DNA from: Gluconacetobacter tumulicola
GTDB taxonomy: Bacteria > Pseudomonadota > Alphaproteobacteria > Acetobacterales > Acetobacteraceae
DNA: 64,000 bases
Direction: 5' to 3'
Assembly: GCF_014174215.1 (NCBI RefSeq)
Contig: NZ_JABEQL010000004.1
Coordinates: 62,001 to 126,000, forward strand
The notes beneath the pieces were generated by a model. That model made no database searches and was not told where the DNA came from. It worked only from the letters and a program-made list of their open reading frames with translations. How positions within the stretch are numbered: position 1 is the stretch's first letter; each line of letters begins with the position of its first letter. Positions 26,405 to 36,186 of the stretch are shown here, piece after piece. The position numbers and the translations under genes were made by a program.

Positions 26405-28645
26405 ATGGATGCCGGGATGAATAGTCGCGAGCCGTCGCTGACCCCTGATCTGGCCCGGCTGCGCGATCTCTGGTCCCAGCTCTGGTCGGGGGTTCCCCGC
26501 CGGCAGGACCGTCTGCGCTGGCTCTTCGCCCCCGACCTGCTGACATTCGGCTATGCGGTGCGGACCACGATCACCTCGCTGATCGCCCTGGGCATCGCGC
26601 TGTGGTGGGAACTGGGCAGCCCCCAATGGGCGGCCCTGACGGTGTGGATGGTCGCGCAGGGCACGCGCGGCAAGAGCGTGGCCAAGGCGCGCTGGCATCT
26701 GTTCGGCATGGTCGTCGGCACGATCTTCGCCGTGGCGCTGGTGGCGGCCTGCCCGCAGCAGCCGCTGCTGTTCATCCTGCTGCTGGCGGTCGGGATCGGG
26801 TTGTTCTGCTTCGTGGGCACGCTGCTGCCGGGGCCGGCGACCATGACCAACTATCGCATCCACGGGATGCGGGCCAGCGGCTTCACCTATGCCATCATCG
26901 CCCTGGACGGCATTGCCGACCCGGAACATATCTTCCAGATCGCCATGGCGCGCGCGACCTATATTGTGCTGGGCATCGTGCTGGAAAGCTCGGTCTCCTC
27001 GCTGTTCCAGTTCCGGCTGGGCGAGCGGGCGCGCGACCGGCTGTCGCACAATTTCCTGACCGCCATCGACGGCGCCGCCCGCGCGCTGTCGGACCTGCTG
27101 GGGGGCGACGGGCAGGCCCTGACACGCGCGCGGGGCGTGTTTTCGACCATCACCACGTTGAGCGACCAGATCGAGTTCGCCGAGGTGGAACTGGGCCGCC
27201 ATCACGGGCATGAGGGCGACCATGCCCGCGCCGCGCTGGCGCGCGTGGCGGTGCTGCTGTCACGCGGGCTGGACCTGTCGGCGCTGCTGCACATGCCCGG
27301 CCATGTGGAGGGCGATGTCTTCGGCACGACGGCCGCATCCGTGCGGACGTTCCTGCTGGCCCTGCCCGCGCGGCTGCAGGCCGGCGATATCCAGCCCAGC
27401 CTGCTGCAACTGGCGGGATTGCGCGCCACCTGCCGCCAGGCGATCGCGGATTCGCTGGGTGAGGAGATGGGCAGCGACAGCCGGGCCCCGGCGAGCGAGG
27501 ACGAGGCGCGCGGCCTGCAATGGCAGCGTATGCTGCATCACGCGCTGGATGCGATGCTGGAGGATCTGGAAGGGGCGATCACCCAGTTCGAGGCCAGCCT
27601 GCACCCCCTGCCGCACGATCATTTCCATTATCGCATCAAGACGTTCCGCGACTGGCGGCTGGCGGGCGCCAACAGCCTGCGTGCGTCGATCACGATCTTC
27701 GGTGCCGGGGTGATCTGGATTGCCACCGGCTGGTCGGTCGGGCTGCTGTTCCTGATGTTCGTCTCGATCGTGTGCAGCCTGTTCTCGACGCTGGAGAAGC
27801 CGGCGCTGGCGACGCAGGCCTTCCTGACCGGGGCGCTGTGGGCGGTGGGGGTATCGGCGGTGCTGGTGCTGTGGACGCTGGCGACGCCGTCGACGTTCGA
27901 AGTCCTGGCCCTGTGCCTCAGCCTGCCGATGCTGGCGGGCGGGCTGGCGTTCGCCTATCCGACCATCATCCTGGCCGCCGTGTCCTATAATCTGTTCCTG
28001 CCCATTCTCGTCGGCCCGGACAATCAGGGGCGGCTGGACGAAGTCACCTTCTTCAATACCGCCATGCCGCTGGTCCTGGCGCTGTGGTACGCGATGTGGT
28101 CGTTCCGGCTGGTGCTGCCCAACGATACCAATGCCATGCGCTGGCAGATGCGCAGCGAGATCCTGAAGGGGCTGCGGCATGTGGCGCGGGCGCCCAGCCT
28201 GCCGACCACCATCTTCGTGGTCGAACGGAACGTGGACCGTTTCGTGCGCCTGCTGACCAATGCCGGCGAGACGCCGGAGCCGGTGATCGACGCCTATCTG
28301 CAAGGCACGCTCTCGGCGATGACGATCGGTCTGAACATCATCCGCCTGCGCCGCATCCTGGCGCGCAACCTGCTACCGGTCGCTGCTACCCAGGTGATCG
28401 AGGCCATGATGGGCCGCATGGAGCAGTTCAGCGGCCGCTATGGCGGCCATTACGGTCGCACCGCGCGCGCGGCCAAGCTGGCCAGCCAGCGGATCGCAGC
28501 CCAGGCCGGGCACGAAGACAATCTGGGCGTGCGGATGGAAATGGACCGCGCCCTGGCCAGCCTGAACGTGATTTCCTACGAGCTGGACACCAACCGAATG
28601 TTCTTCGACGCGTCGAGTCCGTATCTGGATACCGCTTTCGGCTGA
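26405..28645 (+). CDS. FUSC/AaeB-like efflux membrane protein
   Basis: A 746-residue protein with two membrane blocks (about residues 45-190 and 420-570), each followed by a long soluble, helical region. This is the layout of AaeB/YccS/FUSC proteins that export aromatic carboxylic acids. The first block carries GSPQWAALTVWMVAQGTRGKS, a typical FUSC helix pair with a conserved Trp/Arg segment. The start is uncertain: GTG 26396, ATG 26405 and ATG 26417 are within 21 bases and none has a clear ribosome site. No aaeA/X-type partner is adjacent. A second, shorter FUSC protein is at 2954-4054. The function as an aromatic or weak-acid exporter is inferred from family. Confidence 0.82.
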   Translation: MDAGMNSREPSLTPDLARLRDLWSQLWSGVPRRQDRLRWLFAPDLLTFGYAVRTTITSLIALGIALWWELGSPQWAALTVWMVAQGTRGKSVAKARWHLFGMVVGTIFAVALVAACPQQPLLFILLLAVGIGLFCFVGTLLPGPATMTNYRIHGMRASGFTYAIIALDGIADPEHIFQIAMARATYIVLGIVLESSVSSLFQFRLGERARDRLSHNFLTAIDGAARALSDLLGGDGQALTRARGVFSTITTLSDQIEFAEVELGRHHGHEGDHARAALARVAVLLSRGLDLSALLHMPGHVEGDVFGTTAASVRTFLLALPARLQAGDIQPSLLQLAGLRATCRQAIADSLGEEMGSDSRAPASEDEARGLQWQRMLHHALDAMLEDLEGAITQFEASLHPLPHDHFHYRIKTFRDWRLAGANSLRASITIFGAGVIWIATGWSVGLLFLMFVSIVCSLFSTLEKPALATQAFLTGALWAVGVSAVLVLWTLATPSTFEVLALCLSLPMLAGGLAFAYPTIILAAVSYNLFLPILVGPDNQGRLDEVTFFNTAMPLVLALWYAMWSFRLVLPNDTNAMRWQMRSEILKGLRHVARAPSLPTTIFVVERNVDRFVRLLTNAGETPEPVIDAYLQGTLSAMTIGLNIIRLRRILARNLLPVAATQVIEAMMGRMEQFSGRYGGHYGRTARAAKLASQRIAAQAGHEDNLGVRMEMDRALASLNVISYELDTNRMFFDASSPYLDTAFG

Positions 28646-28690
28646 TCAGGAGGGCGATTCGTCGAGGGATCGGTGCATGGGATCGCGCTG

Positions 28691-28805
28691 TCAAGGGCTT
28701 TGCCCTTGACCCACCAAAGGGCAGATGCCCTTTGGAAACCCATTCGTTATCAAATGATTGGGGTGCAGGGCCTCAGGCCCTGCCGGGTCCAGGGCAGAGC
28801 CCTGG
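28691..28805 (+). repeat. Family A compound palindromic element, full copy (A1)
   Basis: Four hairpins in 115 bases: (a) 8-bp stem 28691-28709, (b) 9-bp stem 28714-28735, (c) 9-bp stem 28765-28783, (d) 7-bp stem 28789-28805. A 29-base A/T-richer spacer between b and c is also conserved. The reverse complement of the same order and spacer is found at 42791-42906. It lies between the convergent FUSC and accC genes. Confidence 0.85.
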
Positions 28806-28808
28806 CCT

Positions 28809-30152
<1,344 letters not shown>

Positions 30153-30153
30153 C

Positions 30154-30594
30154 TTACTCTATGATGGCCAGGACTTCGCCGAACTCGACCGGATCGCCCG
30201 ACACGACCAGCAGCTGCTTCAGCGTGCCGGCGCGGGGGGCCTTGATCTGGTTGAAGGTCTTCATCGCCTCGATCAGCATCAGGGTCTGTCCGGCGGTGAC
30301 GCTCTGTCCTTCGGTGACGAAGGGGGGGGCGCTGGGGTCGGGCGTCAGATAGGCCACGCCGACCATCGGGCTGGTGACTGCGCCCGGATGCTTGGCCGGG
30401 TCGGCCGGCGCGGCGGCGGCGGCCGGGGCGGCGAGGGGAGCCGCCGCCGGCACGGCATGGACCACGCCGGGCGCGGCGCGGGCAACGCGGATGCGGTTGT
30501 CCTTCTCCGCGATCTCGATCTCGGTCAGGCCGGTTTCGGTCAGAATTTCAGCCAATGCCCGAATGGCATCCGCGTCCACGAGCAGTCGGCTCAT
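30154..30594 (-). CDS. accB: Biotin carboxyl carrier protein of acetyl-CoA carboxylase
   Basis: Carries the biotin swinging arm between AccC and AccAD. The 146 residues divide into an N-terminal region (1-40), an Ala/Pro-rich flexible linker (45-68) and the biotinyl domain (72-146). The biotin-lysine motif reads EAMKTFN with Lys112, where most AccB have EAMK(L/T)MN; the Phe at the +2 position is unusual. The start overlaps the aroQ stop by ATGA, and accC begins 1 base after its own stop, so the three genes are coupled. The frame remains open far upstream on this strand, but the overlap and ordinary domain length fix the start. Confidence 0.96.
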   Translation of the reverse strand: MSRLLVDADAIRALAEILTETGLTEIEIAEKDNRIRVARAAPGVVHAVPAAAPLAAPAAAAAPADPAKHPGAVTSPMVGVAYLTPDPSAPPFVTEGQSVTAGQTLMLIEAMKTFNQIKAPRAGTLKQLLVVSGDPVEFGEVLAIIE

Positions 30595-31049
30595 CGATCG
30601 TTCTCGTCCAGAATCATGTCTGTCATCGCCTGAAGCGCCATTGCATAGCCACGCACGCCCAGACCGCAGATGATTCCTGCGGCGGCCCGGGAGCAATAGG
30701 TATGATGGCGGAATTCTTCGCGGCGGTGAATGTTGGAGATATGGACCTCGATCACCGGCAGCTCGACGGCCAGGAGCGCGTCGAGCAGGGCGATTGAAGT
30801 GTGGCCGTAGGCGGCCGGATTGATAACGATCCCCTGCGCGCGGTTGCGGCATTCCTGCACCCACGACACCAGCTCGCCCTCGCCGTTGGTCTGGCGGAAG
30901 TCGATGGCGACATCCAGGCGCTCGGCGGCCTGGATGCAGATCTGTTCCACGTCGTCCAGGGTCGCGCGACCATAGACTTCGGGCTGGCGCATTCCGAGCA
31001 TGTTCAGGTTGGGCCCGTTCAGGACCGCGATCAGAGGGCGCTTTATCAT
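30591..31049 (-). CDS. aroQ: Type II 3-dehydroquinate dehydratase
   Basis: Third shikimate-pathway step, 3-dehydroquinate to 3-dehydroshikimate; dodecameric cytosolic enzyme. From the ATG at 31049 the product has 152 residues, the normal length, and begins MIKRPLIAVLNGPNLNMLG with the family signature NGPNLNMLG. Other key pieces are FRQTNGEGELV, the INPAAYGHTS loop and EVHISNIHRREEFRHHTY with the active-site His. The frame is open to 31178 but the extra residues are not family-like. It is the first gene of aroQ-accB-accC, a conserved alphaproteobacterial arrangement, overlapping accB by 4 bases. Confidence 0.96.
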   Translation of the reverse strand: MIKRPLIAVLNGPNLNMLGMRQPEVYGRATLDDVEQICIQAAERLDVAIDFRQTNGEGELVSWVQECRNRAQGIVINPAAYGHTSIALLDALLAVELPVIEVHISNIHRREEFRHHTYCSRAAAGIICGLGVRGYAMALQAMTDMILDENDR

Positions 31050-31362
31050 CACAGGCGCCGTAGCACGACCTTCGGCCGGTTCCAAGAGAATGATCATGGC
31101 CGGCGCGGCCGCCCGGTCGCAGGCCTGTATCGGGGCGGCAGTAATGAAGGCTGAAAATTGCCATAATTGACGGTGCAAATGCCGGCGGCACGGGAAAACC
31201 GGGGCGGCGCCGAATCTTCTCGGACTGCTGCGCCGGTATCGTGATGGAAAAAACTGGACTCAACGGTCGCGGGACTGCTTTATTGTGACCCGATACTGGC
31301 TGATTGATCCGAAGAGGACTGAAAGCGCATTGGAACTGCACCGGACACGACGAGGAATGCGA
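31050..31362. other. 313-base divergent promoter region, aroQ / rlpA
   Basis: No gene or strong hairpin was found. An A/T-rich patch around 31145-31172 (GAAAATTGCCATAATTGACGG) and another at 31245-31300 are the likely promoters for the minus-strand aroQ operon and the plus-strand rlpA respectively, but no convincing consensus pair can be assigned. Confidence 0.4.
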
Positions 31363-32007
31363 ATGGGTGGCCAGGCGATGCTGTCGCTGCTCTGCCTCGT
31401 TTTCTTCGTGTCGGCCGCCTGTGCCCATGAGGGAGCGGATACGGCGCCGGTGCGCGCATCGTCCGATGCAGAAGTGTCCGATGCCCAGGCCCTGGGGGCC
31501 GATGGCCGCCCCGTGACGGCGTGGGCGGCCTCGGTCCACGCGGCGCTGGCGCGGCGGTCGCATGCGTTGGCGGCCGCCAGCCGGTCCGCGCTTGCCTGGT
31601 CCGAGCAGGGGGTGGCCAGCTGGTATGGCCATGCGCGCCGTCCCCGGCATGAGGTGGTGCGCCGGACCTCGTCGGGCAGCAATTTCGACCCCAGGGCGCT
31701 GACGGCCGCGCATCCGACCCTGCCGATGGGGACGCGGGTGCTGGTGCGCTCGCAGGATACCGGTCGTTCGGTGGTGGTGACGGTGAATGACCGTGGCCCG
31801 TTCCTCGGCCGCCGCATCATCGACCTGTCCCCCGCCGCGGCGGCACAGCTGGGGATGCTCAATGCCGGGACCGCTCATGTCGTGATTCAGCCGGCTTCGC
31901 CCGTTGAAGTCGCGCAGGCTGAAGCCTCGGACAGCAGCGCGGACGCGATTGCCGCCGCAGGGCCGCATGCGGTGCGCCGCGCGACGGACGCCGCCCACCG
32001 CCACTGA
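31363..32007 (+). CDS. rlpA: RlpA-like septal/rare lipoprotein, double-psi beta-barrel
   Basis: Probable peptidoglycan lytic transglycosylase of the RlpA group. From the ATG at 31363 (GAGG site 7 bases upstream) the 214-residue protein has a signal peptide ending ACAHE; a Cys sits there (SAAC), but the lipobox is imperfect, so lipidation is uncertain. The DPBB domain spans about residues 78-165: GVASWYG, the RRTSSGSNFDPRALTAAHPTLPMGT stretch, VTVNDRGPF with the catalytic-type Asp, and IIDLSPAAAAQLGM. No C-terminal SPOR domain is visible, unlike E. coli RlpA, so septal targeting is not shown. It converges on the YihY gene. Confidence 0.85.
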   Translation: MGGQAMLSLLCLVFFVSAACAHEGADTAPVRASSDAEVSDAQALGADGRPVTAWAASVHAALARRSHALAAASRSALAWSEQGVASWYGHARRPRHEVVRRTSSGSNFDPRALTAAHPTLPMGTRVLVRSQDTGRSVVVTVNDRGPFLGRRIIDLSPAAAAQLGMLNAGTAHVVIQPASPVEVAQAEASDSSADAIAAAGPHAVRRATDAAHRH

Positions 32008-32087
32008 CCGGTTGGTATTGGTCGCCGGCGGGGGCCAGCCTTGCCGTCGCCAGCGGGGCTTTTGAAACCGCCTGTTACTGGGATTTG

Positions 32088-33083
32088 TTACTGGAGCTTG
32101 GCGGAGCGGGCCTGTTCCATCTCCTCTTCCAGCCCCGCGTTCAGTTCCGCGCCCAGCATGACGACATAGGCGGTCACGAAGAACCACATCATCGTCGCCA
32201 CCACCGCGCCCAATGGCCCGTACGTGGCGTTGTAGGTGGCAATGGTGCCGATATAGTACGAAACCCCGACCGAGGTGACGATCCAGATCAGGGTTGCCGC
32301 ACAGGAGCCGGGCAGGATGCGGCGCCACGGGACGGCGGGGCGGCTGGGCCCGAGCCGGTAGAGCAGCGTGCAGGCCACGAGGACGAACAGCAGCAGCAGC
32401 AGCGGGCCGCCCATCTGCACCAGCAGTTCGATCGACCAGGGCGGCGGTGCCAGGCCCAGCCGTTCGGGGATGAAATTGATCAGGACCGGCAGTGCCACCA
32501 TGACCGCCAGCGTCAGCACCGCGCCGCAGATCGCGCACAGTGTCATGCCCAGCGCCACCATCTGGAACCGAATGAAGCCCCGTGTCTCGGTGGTGCCATA
32601 GGCGATATTGACGGCAGCGATGATCGAGCGCGTGGCGGCCGAGGCCGACCATAGTGCGATGGTGGTGGAGATGATCAGGTTGAGTGTCAGCGACGAATGG
32701 GGCTCGGCCGCCAGCGTGTGGATCCGTTCGCCGATCAGGGTGAAGGCCGAGGGCGGCAGCAGGTGCCGCAGCAGGTCGAGTTGCGGCTCCACCGTGTCCG
32801 GGTCCAGCACCAGCCCGTAGATCGAGATCAGGGTGCTGATGGCCGGGAACAGGGACAGCGTCGCATAGAACGCGCATCCCGCCGCGGCCAGGGTGATCTG
32901 GTCCGATGTCAGGTTATGGAGCATGCGGCGCAGGACCGGCCGCCAGAGTCGCCTCAGATCAGGGGTCGTATCGGCAAGATGATCGGGTTTGTCTGGCTGC
33001 AGGACGATCAAGTTCGCTCCGTCGGTCGGGTGTGGGGCGGCGTGCGCCCCGTGGTGGGCGGCCATTGCCCGGCGGGTTTGCAC
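32088..33083 (-). CDS. YihY/BrkB-family inner-membrane protein
   Basis: A 331-residue polytopic membrane protein of the YihY/UPF0761 group, once misnamed ribonuclease BN. About six hydrophobic segments are visible between residues 65 and 310. Family pieces include AAAGCAFYATLSLFPAIS near the first segment, a LWSASAATRSIIAAVNIAYG stretch, and the final SYYIGTIATYNATYGPLGAVVATMMWF helix, which is the most conserved part. A polar 55-residue N-terminal tail precedes the membrane part. Function is not established for the family. It converges with rlpA. Confidence 0.88.
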   Translation of the reverse strand: MQTRRAMAAHHGAHAAPHPTDGANLIVLQPDKPDHLADTTPDLRRLWRPVLRRMLHNLTSDQITLAAAGCAFYATLSLFPAISTLISIYGLVLDPDTVEPQLDLLRHLLPPSAFTLIGERIHTLAAEPHSSLTLNLIISTTIALWSASAATRSIIAAVNIAYGTTETRGFIRFQMVALGMTLCAICGAVLTLAVMVALPVLINFIPERLGLAPPPWSIELLVQMGGPLLLLLFVLVACTLLYRLGPSRPAVPWRRILPGSCAATLIWIVTSVGVSYYIGTIATYNATYGPLGAVVATMMWFFVTAYVVMLGAELNAGLEEEMEQARSAKLQ

Positions 33084-33226
33084 TACCTAACGAAAAAACA
33101 TGCGCAGGGGACGATTTTTCTGTTGCGCGCAAGGTGCTTTGCCCCCATATGCGCTCTCCACGCAACAACGCACGTGCCACTGGCCCTCTGAGGTTACGCA
33201 ACGACGTCAAGCGTTCTGGCAATTGG

Positions 33227-33242
33227 GGGCCCTTCAGGGCCC
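33227..33242. other. Short GC hairpin in leader of PLP decarboxylase gene
   Basis: A 7-bp stem (GGGCCCT / AGGGCCC) with a 2-base loop, about 88 bases before the ATG at 33330. It may be part of a leader structure; no role can be shown. Confidence 0.35.
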
Positions 33243-33329
33243 GGTTCTGGTCGCTGGTCCGTTAGACCGTTTCGCAACACCTGTCCGGCGCAAGTTCCGG
33301 ATGGATTTCACAGAAGGGATTTGGGTGCG

Positions 33330-34460
33330 ATGACTCCCAAAATCGCCCATTTTCTGGCGGAGCATGCTCCCGCCACGCCCTGCCTCGTCGTCGATGTCGA
33401 CCGCGTCGAGGCCCGCTATCGCTCGCTGCACGATGTGCTGCCGCTGGCGCGCATCTATTATGCCGTGAAGGCCAATCCGGCGGAAGCCATTCTGCGCCGG
33501 CTGGTGTCGCTGGGCTCGGCCTTCGACGCCGCGTCGTGGGAAGAGATCCGCATGTGCCTCGATGCGGGTGCGCAGGCGCAGGACATTTCGTTCGGCAACA
33601 CCGTCAAGAAGGTGTCGGCGATTGCCAATGCCCATGCGGCCGGTGTGACGATGTATGCTTTCGACTGCATCGAGGAACTGGAAAAGCTGGCCCGCCATGC
33701 GCCGGGATCGCGCGTCTATTGCCGCCTGATCGTCGAGAACGAGGGCGCGGAATGGCCGCTGTCGCGCAAGTTCGGCACGACGCTGGACAGTGCGCGCGAC
33801 CTGATGCTGCGCGCCCGCGCGCTGGGGCTGGACCCGTATGGCCTGTCGTTCCATGTCGGCAGCCAGCAGACGACGACCGATGCGTACGAAGCCGCGATCG
33901 CGCGGGTCGGCATGCTGTTCACCGACCTGGCCGCGGCGGGGCTGAACCTGCGCATGGTCAATCTGGGCGGCGGCTTCCCGATCCGCTATCGCGAGGATGT
34001 GCCGGAGATCGACCGGTTCGCGCTGGCGATCAGCCATGCGATGACCGAGCATTTCGGCAACGATCTGCCGGAGATGATCGTCGAACCCGGGCGCTTCATC
34101 GTCGGCGATGCCGGCGTGGTGTCGTCCGAGGTCGTGCTGGTGACCAATCGCGGGCTGAAGGACGATACGCGCTGGGTCTATCTCGATATCGGTCGTTTCG
34201 GCGGTCTGGCCGAGACCGAGGGCGAGTCGATCCGCTACGGCATCCGCACGCCGCATGATGGTAGCGCCACGGGTAAGGTGGCGATTGCCGGCCCGACCTG
34301 CGACGGTGCCGATATCATGTACGAAAAGGCGCCCTACGCCCTGCCGCTGGATCTGGCGTCGGGCGACCGGATCGAACTGCTGTCGACCGGGGCGTATGTC
34401 TCGACCTACTGCTCGACCCGGTTCAATGGTTTTGCGCCGCTGACCGAGCATTATATCTGA
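33330..34460 (+). CDS. PLP-dependent ornithine/lysine decarboxylase, alanine-racemase fold
   Basis: A 376-residue group IV decarboxylase (eukaryotic ODC-like). The PLP lysine is in YYAVKANP (about residues 47-54), the His stacking on PLP is in LSFHVGSQ, the glycine loop is LGGGFP, EPGRFIVGDAG binds PLP phosphate, and GPTCDGAD contains the catalytic Cys at the dimer interface. CDGAD and the overall length favour ornithine (or lysine/ornithine) decarboxylase over diaminopimelate decarboxylase, which usually has CESGD. Product would be putrescine (or cadaverine). The ATG at 33330 is taken; a TTG nine bases upstream is in frame. It is followed by a strong intrinsic terminator. Confidence 0.9.
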   Translation: MTPKIAHFLAEHAPATPCLVVDVDRVEARYRSLHDVLPLARIYYAVKANPAEAILRRLVSLGSAFDAASWEEIRMCLDAGAQAQDISFGNTVKKVSAIANAHAAGVTMYAFDCIEELEKLARHAPGSRVYCRLIVENEGAEWPLSRKFGTTLDSARDLMLRARALGLDPYGLSFHVGSQQTTTDAYEAAIARVGMLFTDLAAAGLNLRMVNLGGGFPIRYREDVPEIDRFALAISHAMTEHFGNDLPEMIVEPGRFIVGDAGVVSSEVVLVTNRGLKDDTRWVYLDIGRFGGLAETEGESIRYGIRTPHDGSATGKVAIAGPTCDGADIMYEKAPYALPLDLASGDRIELLSTGAYVSTYCSTRFNGFAPLTEHYI

Positions 34461-34512
34461 AGCTGGCGGCTCCCCCTTTCGCGGGTGGCTTCCGGTGGCA
34501 GGCATCTTTGTG

Positions 34513-34540
34513 AAACCCGTCGCCTCTGGCGACGGGTTTT
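34513..34540 (+). terminator. Intrinsic terminator after PLP decarboxylase
   Basis: A perfect 12-bp stem (34513-34524 with 34528-34539), TCT loop, ending in TTTT. It lies 53 bases after the stop codon. It is the only structured element found in the 298 bases before the next gene. Confidence 0.9.
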
Positions 34541-34758
34541 GCGTTCGAGGGGTGTCGGCAGTCATAATAAAACCATCTTCCTGGGGGTTTCTGTGCGGTG
34601 GTCGCCGGTTGACCCAAAGCGTTCCGGTATGCAGAAGCAGGACCGGAGAGGTCCTGTTTTGTATGGGCTGTCTCGTGACGCTGGTACGGGAACGATCCAT
34701 TTCCATGGGTCAGCCGGTTTCTTCCTCATGTGGATCATCATCAACGGTCGAGGCAGCT

Positions 34759-34986
34759 ATGCTGGAAAGATCGCAGGCTCACGCGCGGGAAAAGGTCAGC
34801 GTCCGGGCGATGGCGCATTCTCTCATCGTCGTGTGTGGCGATGGTGCGCGTGGCATGACGATGCGTCATATCGCCCGCTGTCTGGATCAGGATCTGCCTG
34901 ACGATGTTCTGTTCTGGCTGAAGGTCCGTAATCAGATCGACTGGCTTATGCGGACCAGCCGGCGCGAGGGTGACAGCATCCAGTAA
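34759..34986 (+). CDS. Small hypothetical protein
   Basis: A 75-residue soluble protein that I do not recognise. The ATG at 34759 has a GAGG site 6 bases upstream; the frame is open to 34495, but the earlier residues cover the terminator region and look non-coding (Cys/Ser-rich, no ribosome site). The product is mixed alpha-like with MAHSLIVVCGDGARGMTMRHIARCL and a basic C-terminus. It ends at base 34986, directly abutting the stop codon of the convergent acyltransferase gene (34987). The small size and absence of a family match keep confidence modest. Confidence 0.5.
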   Translation: MLERSQAHAREKVSVRAMAHSLIVVCGDGARGMTMRHIARCLDQDLPDDVLFWLKVRNQIDWLMRTSRREGDSIQ

Positions 34987-36186
34987 TTACGCATCGCGAT
35001 TGGGTTTCCAAAGGGCGATGCCCTTTGGCGGGGTTCGGGGCGGCGCCCCGACCTGAAGCCACCCCCGAAGCAGGCGATTGGCTGGTGTCGAGACCAGCCT
35101 GTCGGTCGCCCATCCCAGCAGCCAGGACAGGGCGAAGGCGGGCGGAAACCAGAGCCAGCCGGTGCGCATGTCGCCGCCGCTGAGGTGGAACAGGCCGACG
35201 AGCGGGAACACCACGAACATGTGGGTCAGGTAGATTTCGTAGCTCATGAAGCCGTAGGAGCGCAGCCATCGTGTGCCGCGCATCAGGCGGTGTCGCCCCC
35301 AGCCCCACTGGAAGGCGACCAGCAGCAGGGCGCAGCCGAGTGTCAGCACCAGCATCGTCATATTGCCCAGCAGGCTCCAGAGCGCATTTTCCTTCAGGAA
35401 GACGGCCAGCAGCGCCAGAAGGGCGAAACAGCCCGTTGCGTTGACGATGCCCGGACGCGGAGTGGGGCGGCCGGCGACCGTCACCGCCGCGCAGACACCG
35501 GTGGCGATGGCTGCGAGTCCGGGCAGGTAAGCCTTTTCCCGCCAGATCTCCGGAGCGTTGGCCAGGGCGTCGAGGGCGAGCGGCAGCGACAGAGCGAGGA
35601 GGGCGAACAGGCTGGTGCGCAGGCGAGGGATGCCTGCCAGGCAGAGGCAGAGGGCTGGAAAGCCCAGATAGAAGAGTTCCTCGATCGACAGGGACCACAA
35701 CACGTCCCAGCCGCCGGGCAGGTAACCCGTGTGCCCTTCATACCAGTTCAGGTGCATGGTCAGGGCGGAGACGATCGCGCGCGGCAGGGTCTGGTCGGCG
35801 CGGGTGATGGTGTAGTTGGGCACGCCGAACAGGTCGAGCACGGAGAGGATGGCGACCAGGGCCAGCAGGCAGGGTGCGATGCGGGCCAGCCGGCGGGCGT
35901 AGAAGGCGCGCGGGTCCAGCGTGGACAGGGAGCCCCAGCGCCGGATCGTGTGGCTGGTGACGAGGAAGCCCGACACGACGAAGAACAGGAACACCGCTTC
36001 GTAGCCGAACCAGCTGAAGAGGCGCAGGAGCGGCAGGGGGACGATTCCGGCGAGGCCGGTCTTCGCCAGGGGAATCCGCAGCGCCATGTGGTGCGAGACG
36101 ACGAGAAGGATCGACGCGCCGCGCACGAGGTCGATGCCGGGATTGCGGCCGTCGAGCGTGCCGGTTCCGGAGGCGGCGTTGGTCAT
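34987..36186 (-). CDS. Acyltransferase family 3 (OafA/YrhL-like) membrane protein
   Basis: A 399-residue integral membrane O-acyltransferase, probably acetylating a surface polysaccharide or other glycan. The N-terminus has GIDLVRGASILLVVSHH with the family's catalytic-type His, then LFFVVSGFLVTSHTIRR and the FYARRLARIAP motif (R-R-x-x-R-I-x-P), and VLWSLSIEELFYLGFP, all classic for the family. About ten hydrophobic segments are present. The final 16 or so residues (APPRTPPKGIALWKPN) are encoded by a family A repeat (35001-35051), so the C-terminus appears to have run into that element. It is upstream of nothing on its own strand; ccmB is 1 base away upstream. Confidence 0.9.
   Translation of the reverse strand: MTNAASGTGTLDGRNPGIDLVRGASILLVVSHHMALRIPLAKTGLAGIVPLPLLRLFSWFGYEAVFLFFVVSGFLVTSHTIRRWGSLSTLDPRAFYARRLARIAPCLLALVAILSVLDLFGVPNYTITRADQTLPRAIVSALTMHLNWYEGHTGYLPGGWDVLWSLSIEELFYLGFPALCLCLAGIPRLRTSLFALLALSLPLALDALANAPEIWREKAYLPGLAAIATGVCAAVTVAGRPTPRPGIVNATGCFALLALLAVFLKENALWSLLGNMTMLVLTLGCALLLVAFQWGWGRHRLMRGTRWLRSYGFMSYEIYLTHMFVVFPLVGLFHLSGGDMRTGWLWFPPAFALSWLLGWATDRLVSTPANRLLRGWLQVGAPPRTPPKGIALWKPNRDA
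35001..35051. repeat. Family A palindromic element, partial copy (A3), inside gene 3' end
   Basis: Contains hairpin (b) as a perfect 9-bp stem at 35008-35028, preceded by the conserved TGGGTTT spacer end, then a different 7-bp GC hairpin (35035-35051). The orientation matches A2. It overlaps the last codons of the acyltransferase gene. Confidence 0.75.

Noticed and set aside
28691-28805. Family A element considered as a CRISPR-like or IS-end repeat
   Set aside because: No direct-repeat/spacer array, no cas genes, no transposase or target-site duplication was seen; the structure is stacked palindromes.
30154-32877. 900-codon minus-strand frame ending in accB
   Set aside because: Only the last 146 codons are coding (accB). 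The rest covers aroQ and rlpA in wrong phases; the ATGA overlap with aroQ fixes the accB start.
34495-34758. Upstream extension of the small hypothetical gene
   Set aside because: Covers the terminator of the preceding gene and lacks a ribosome site; composition looks non-coding.
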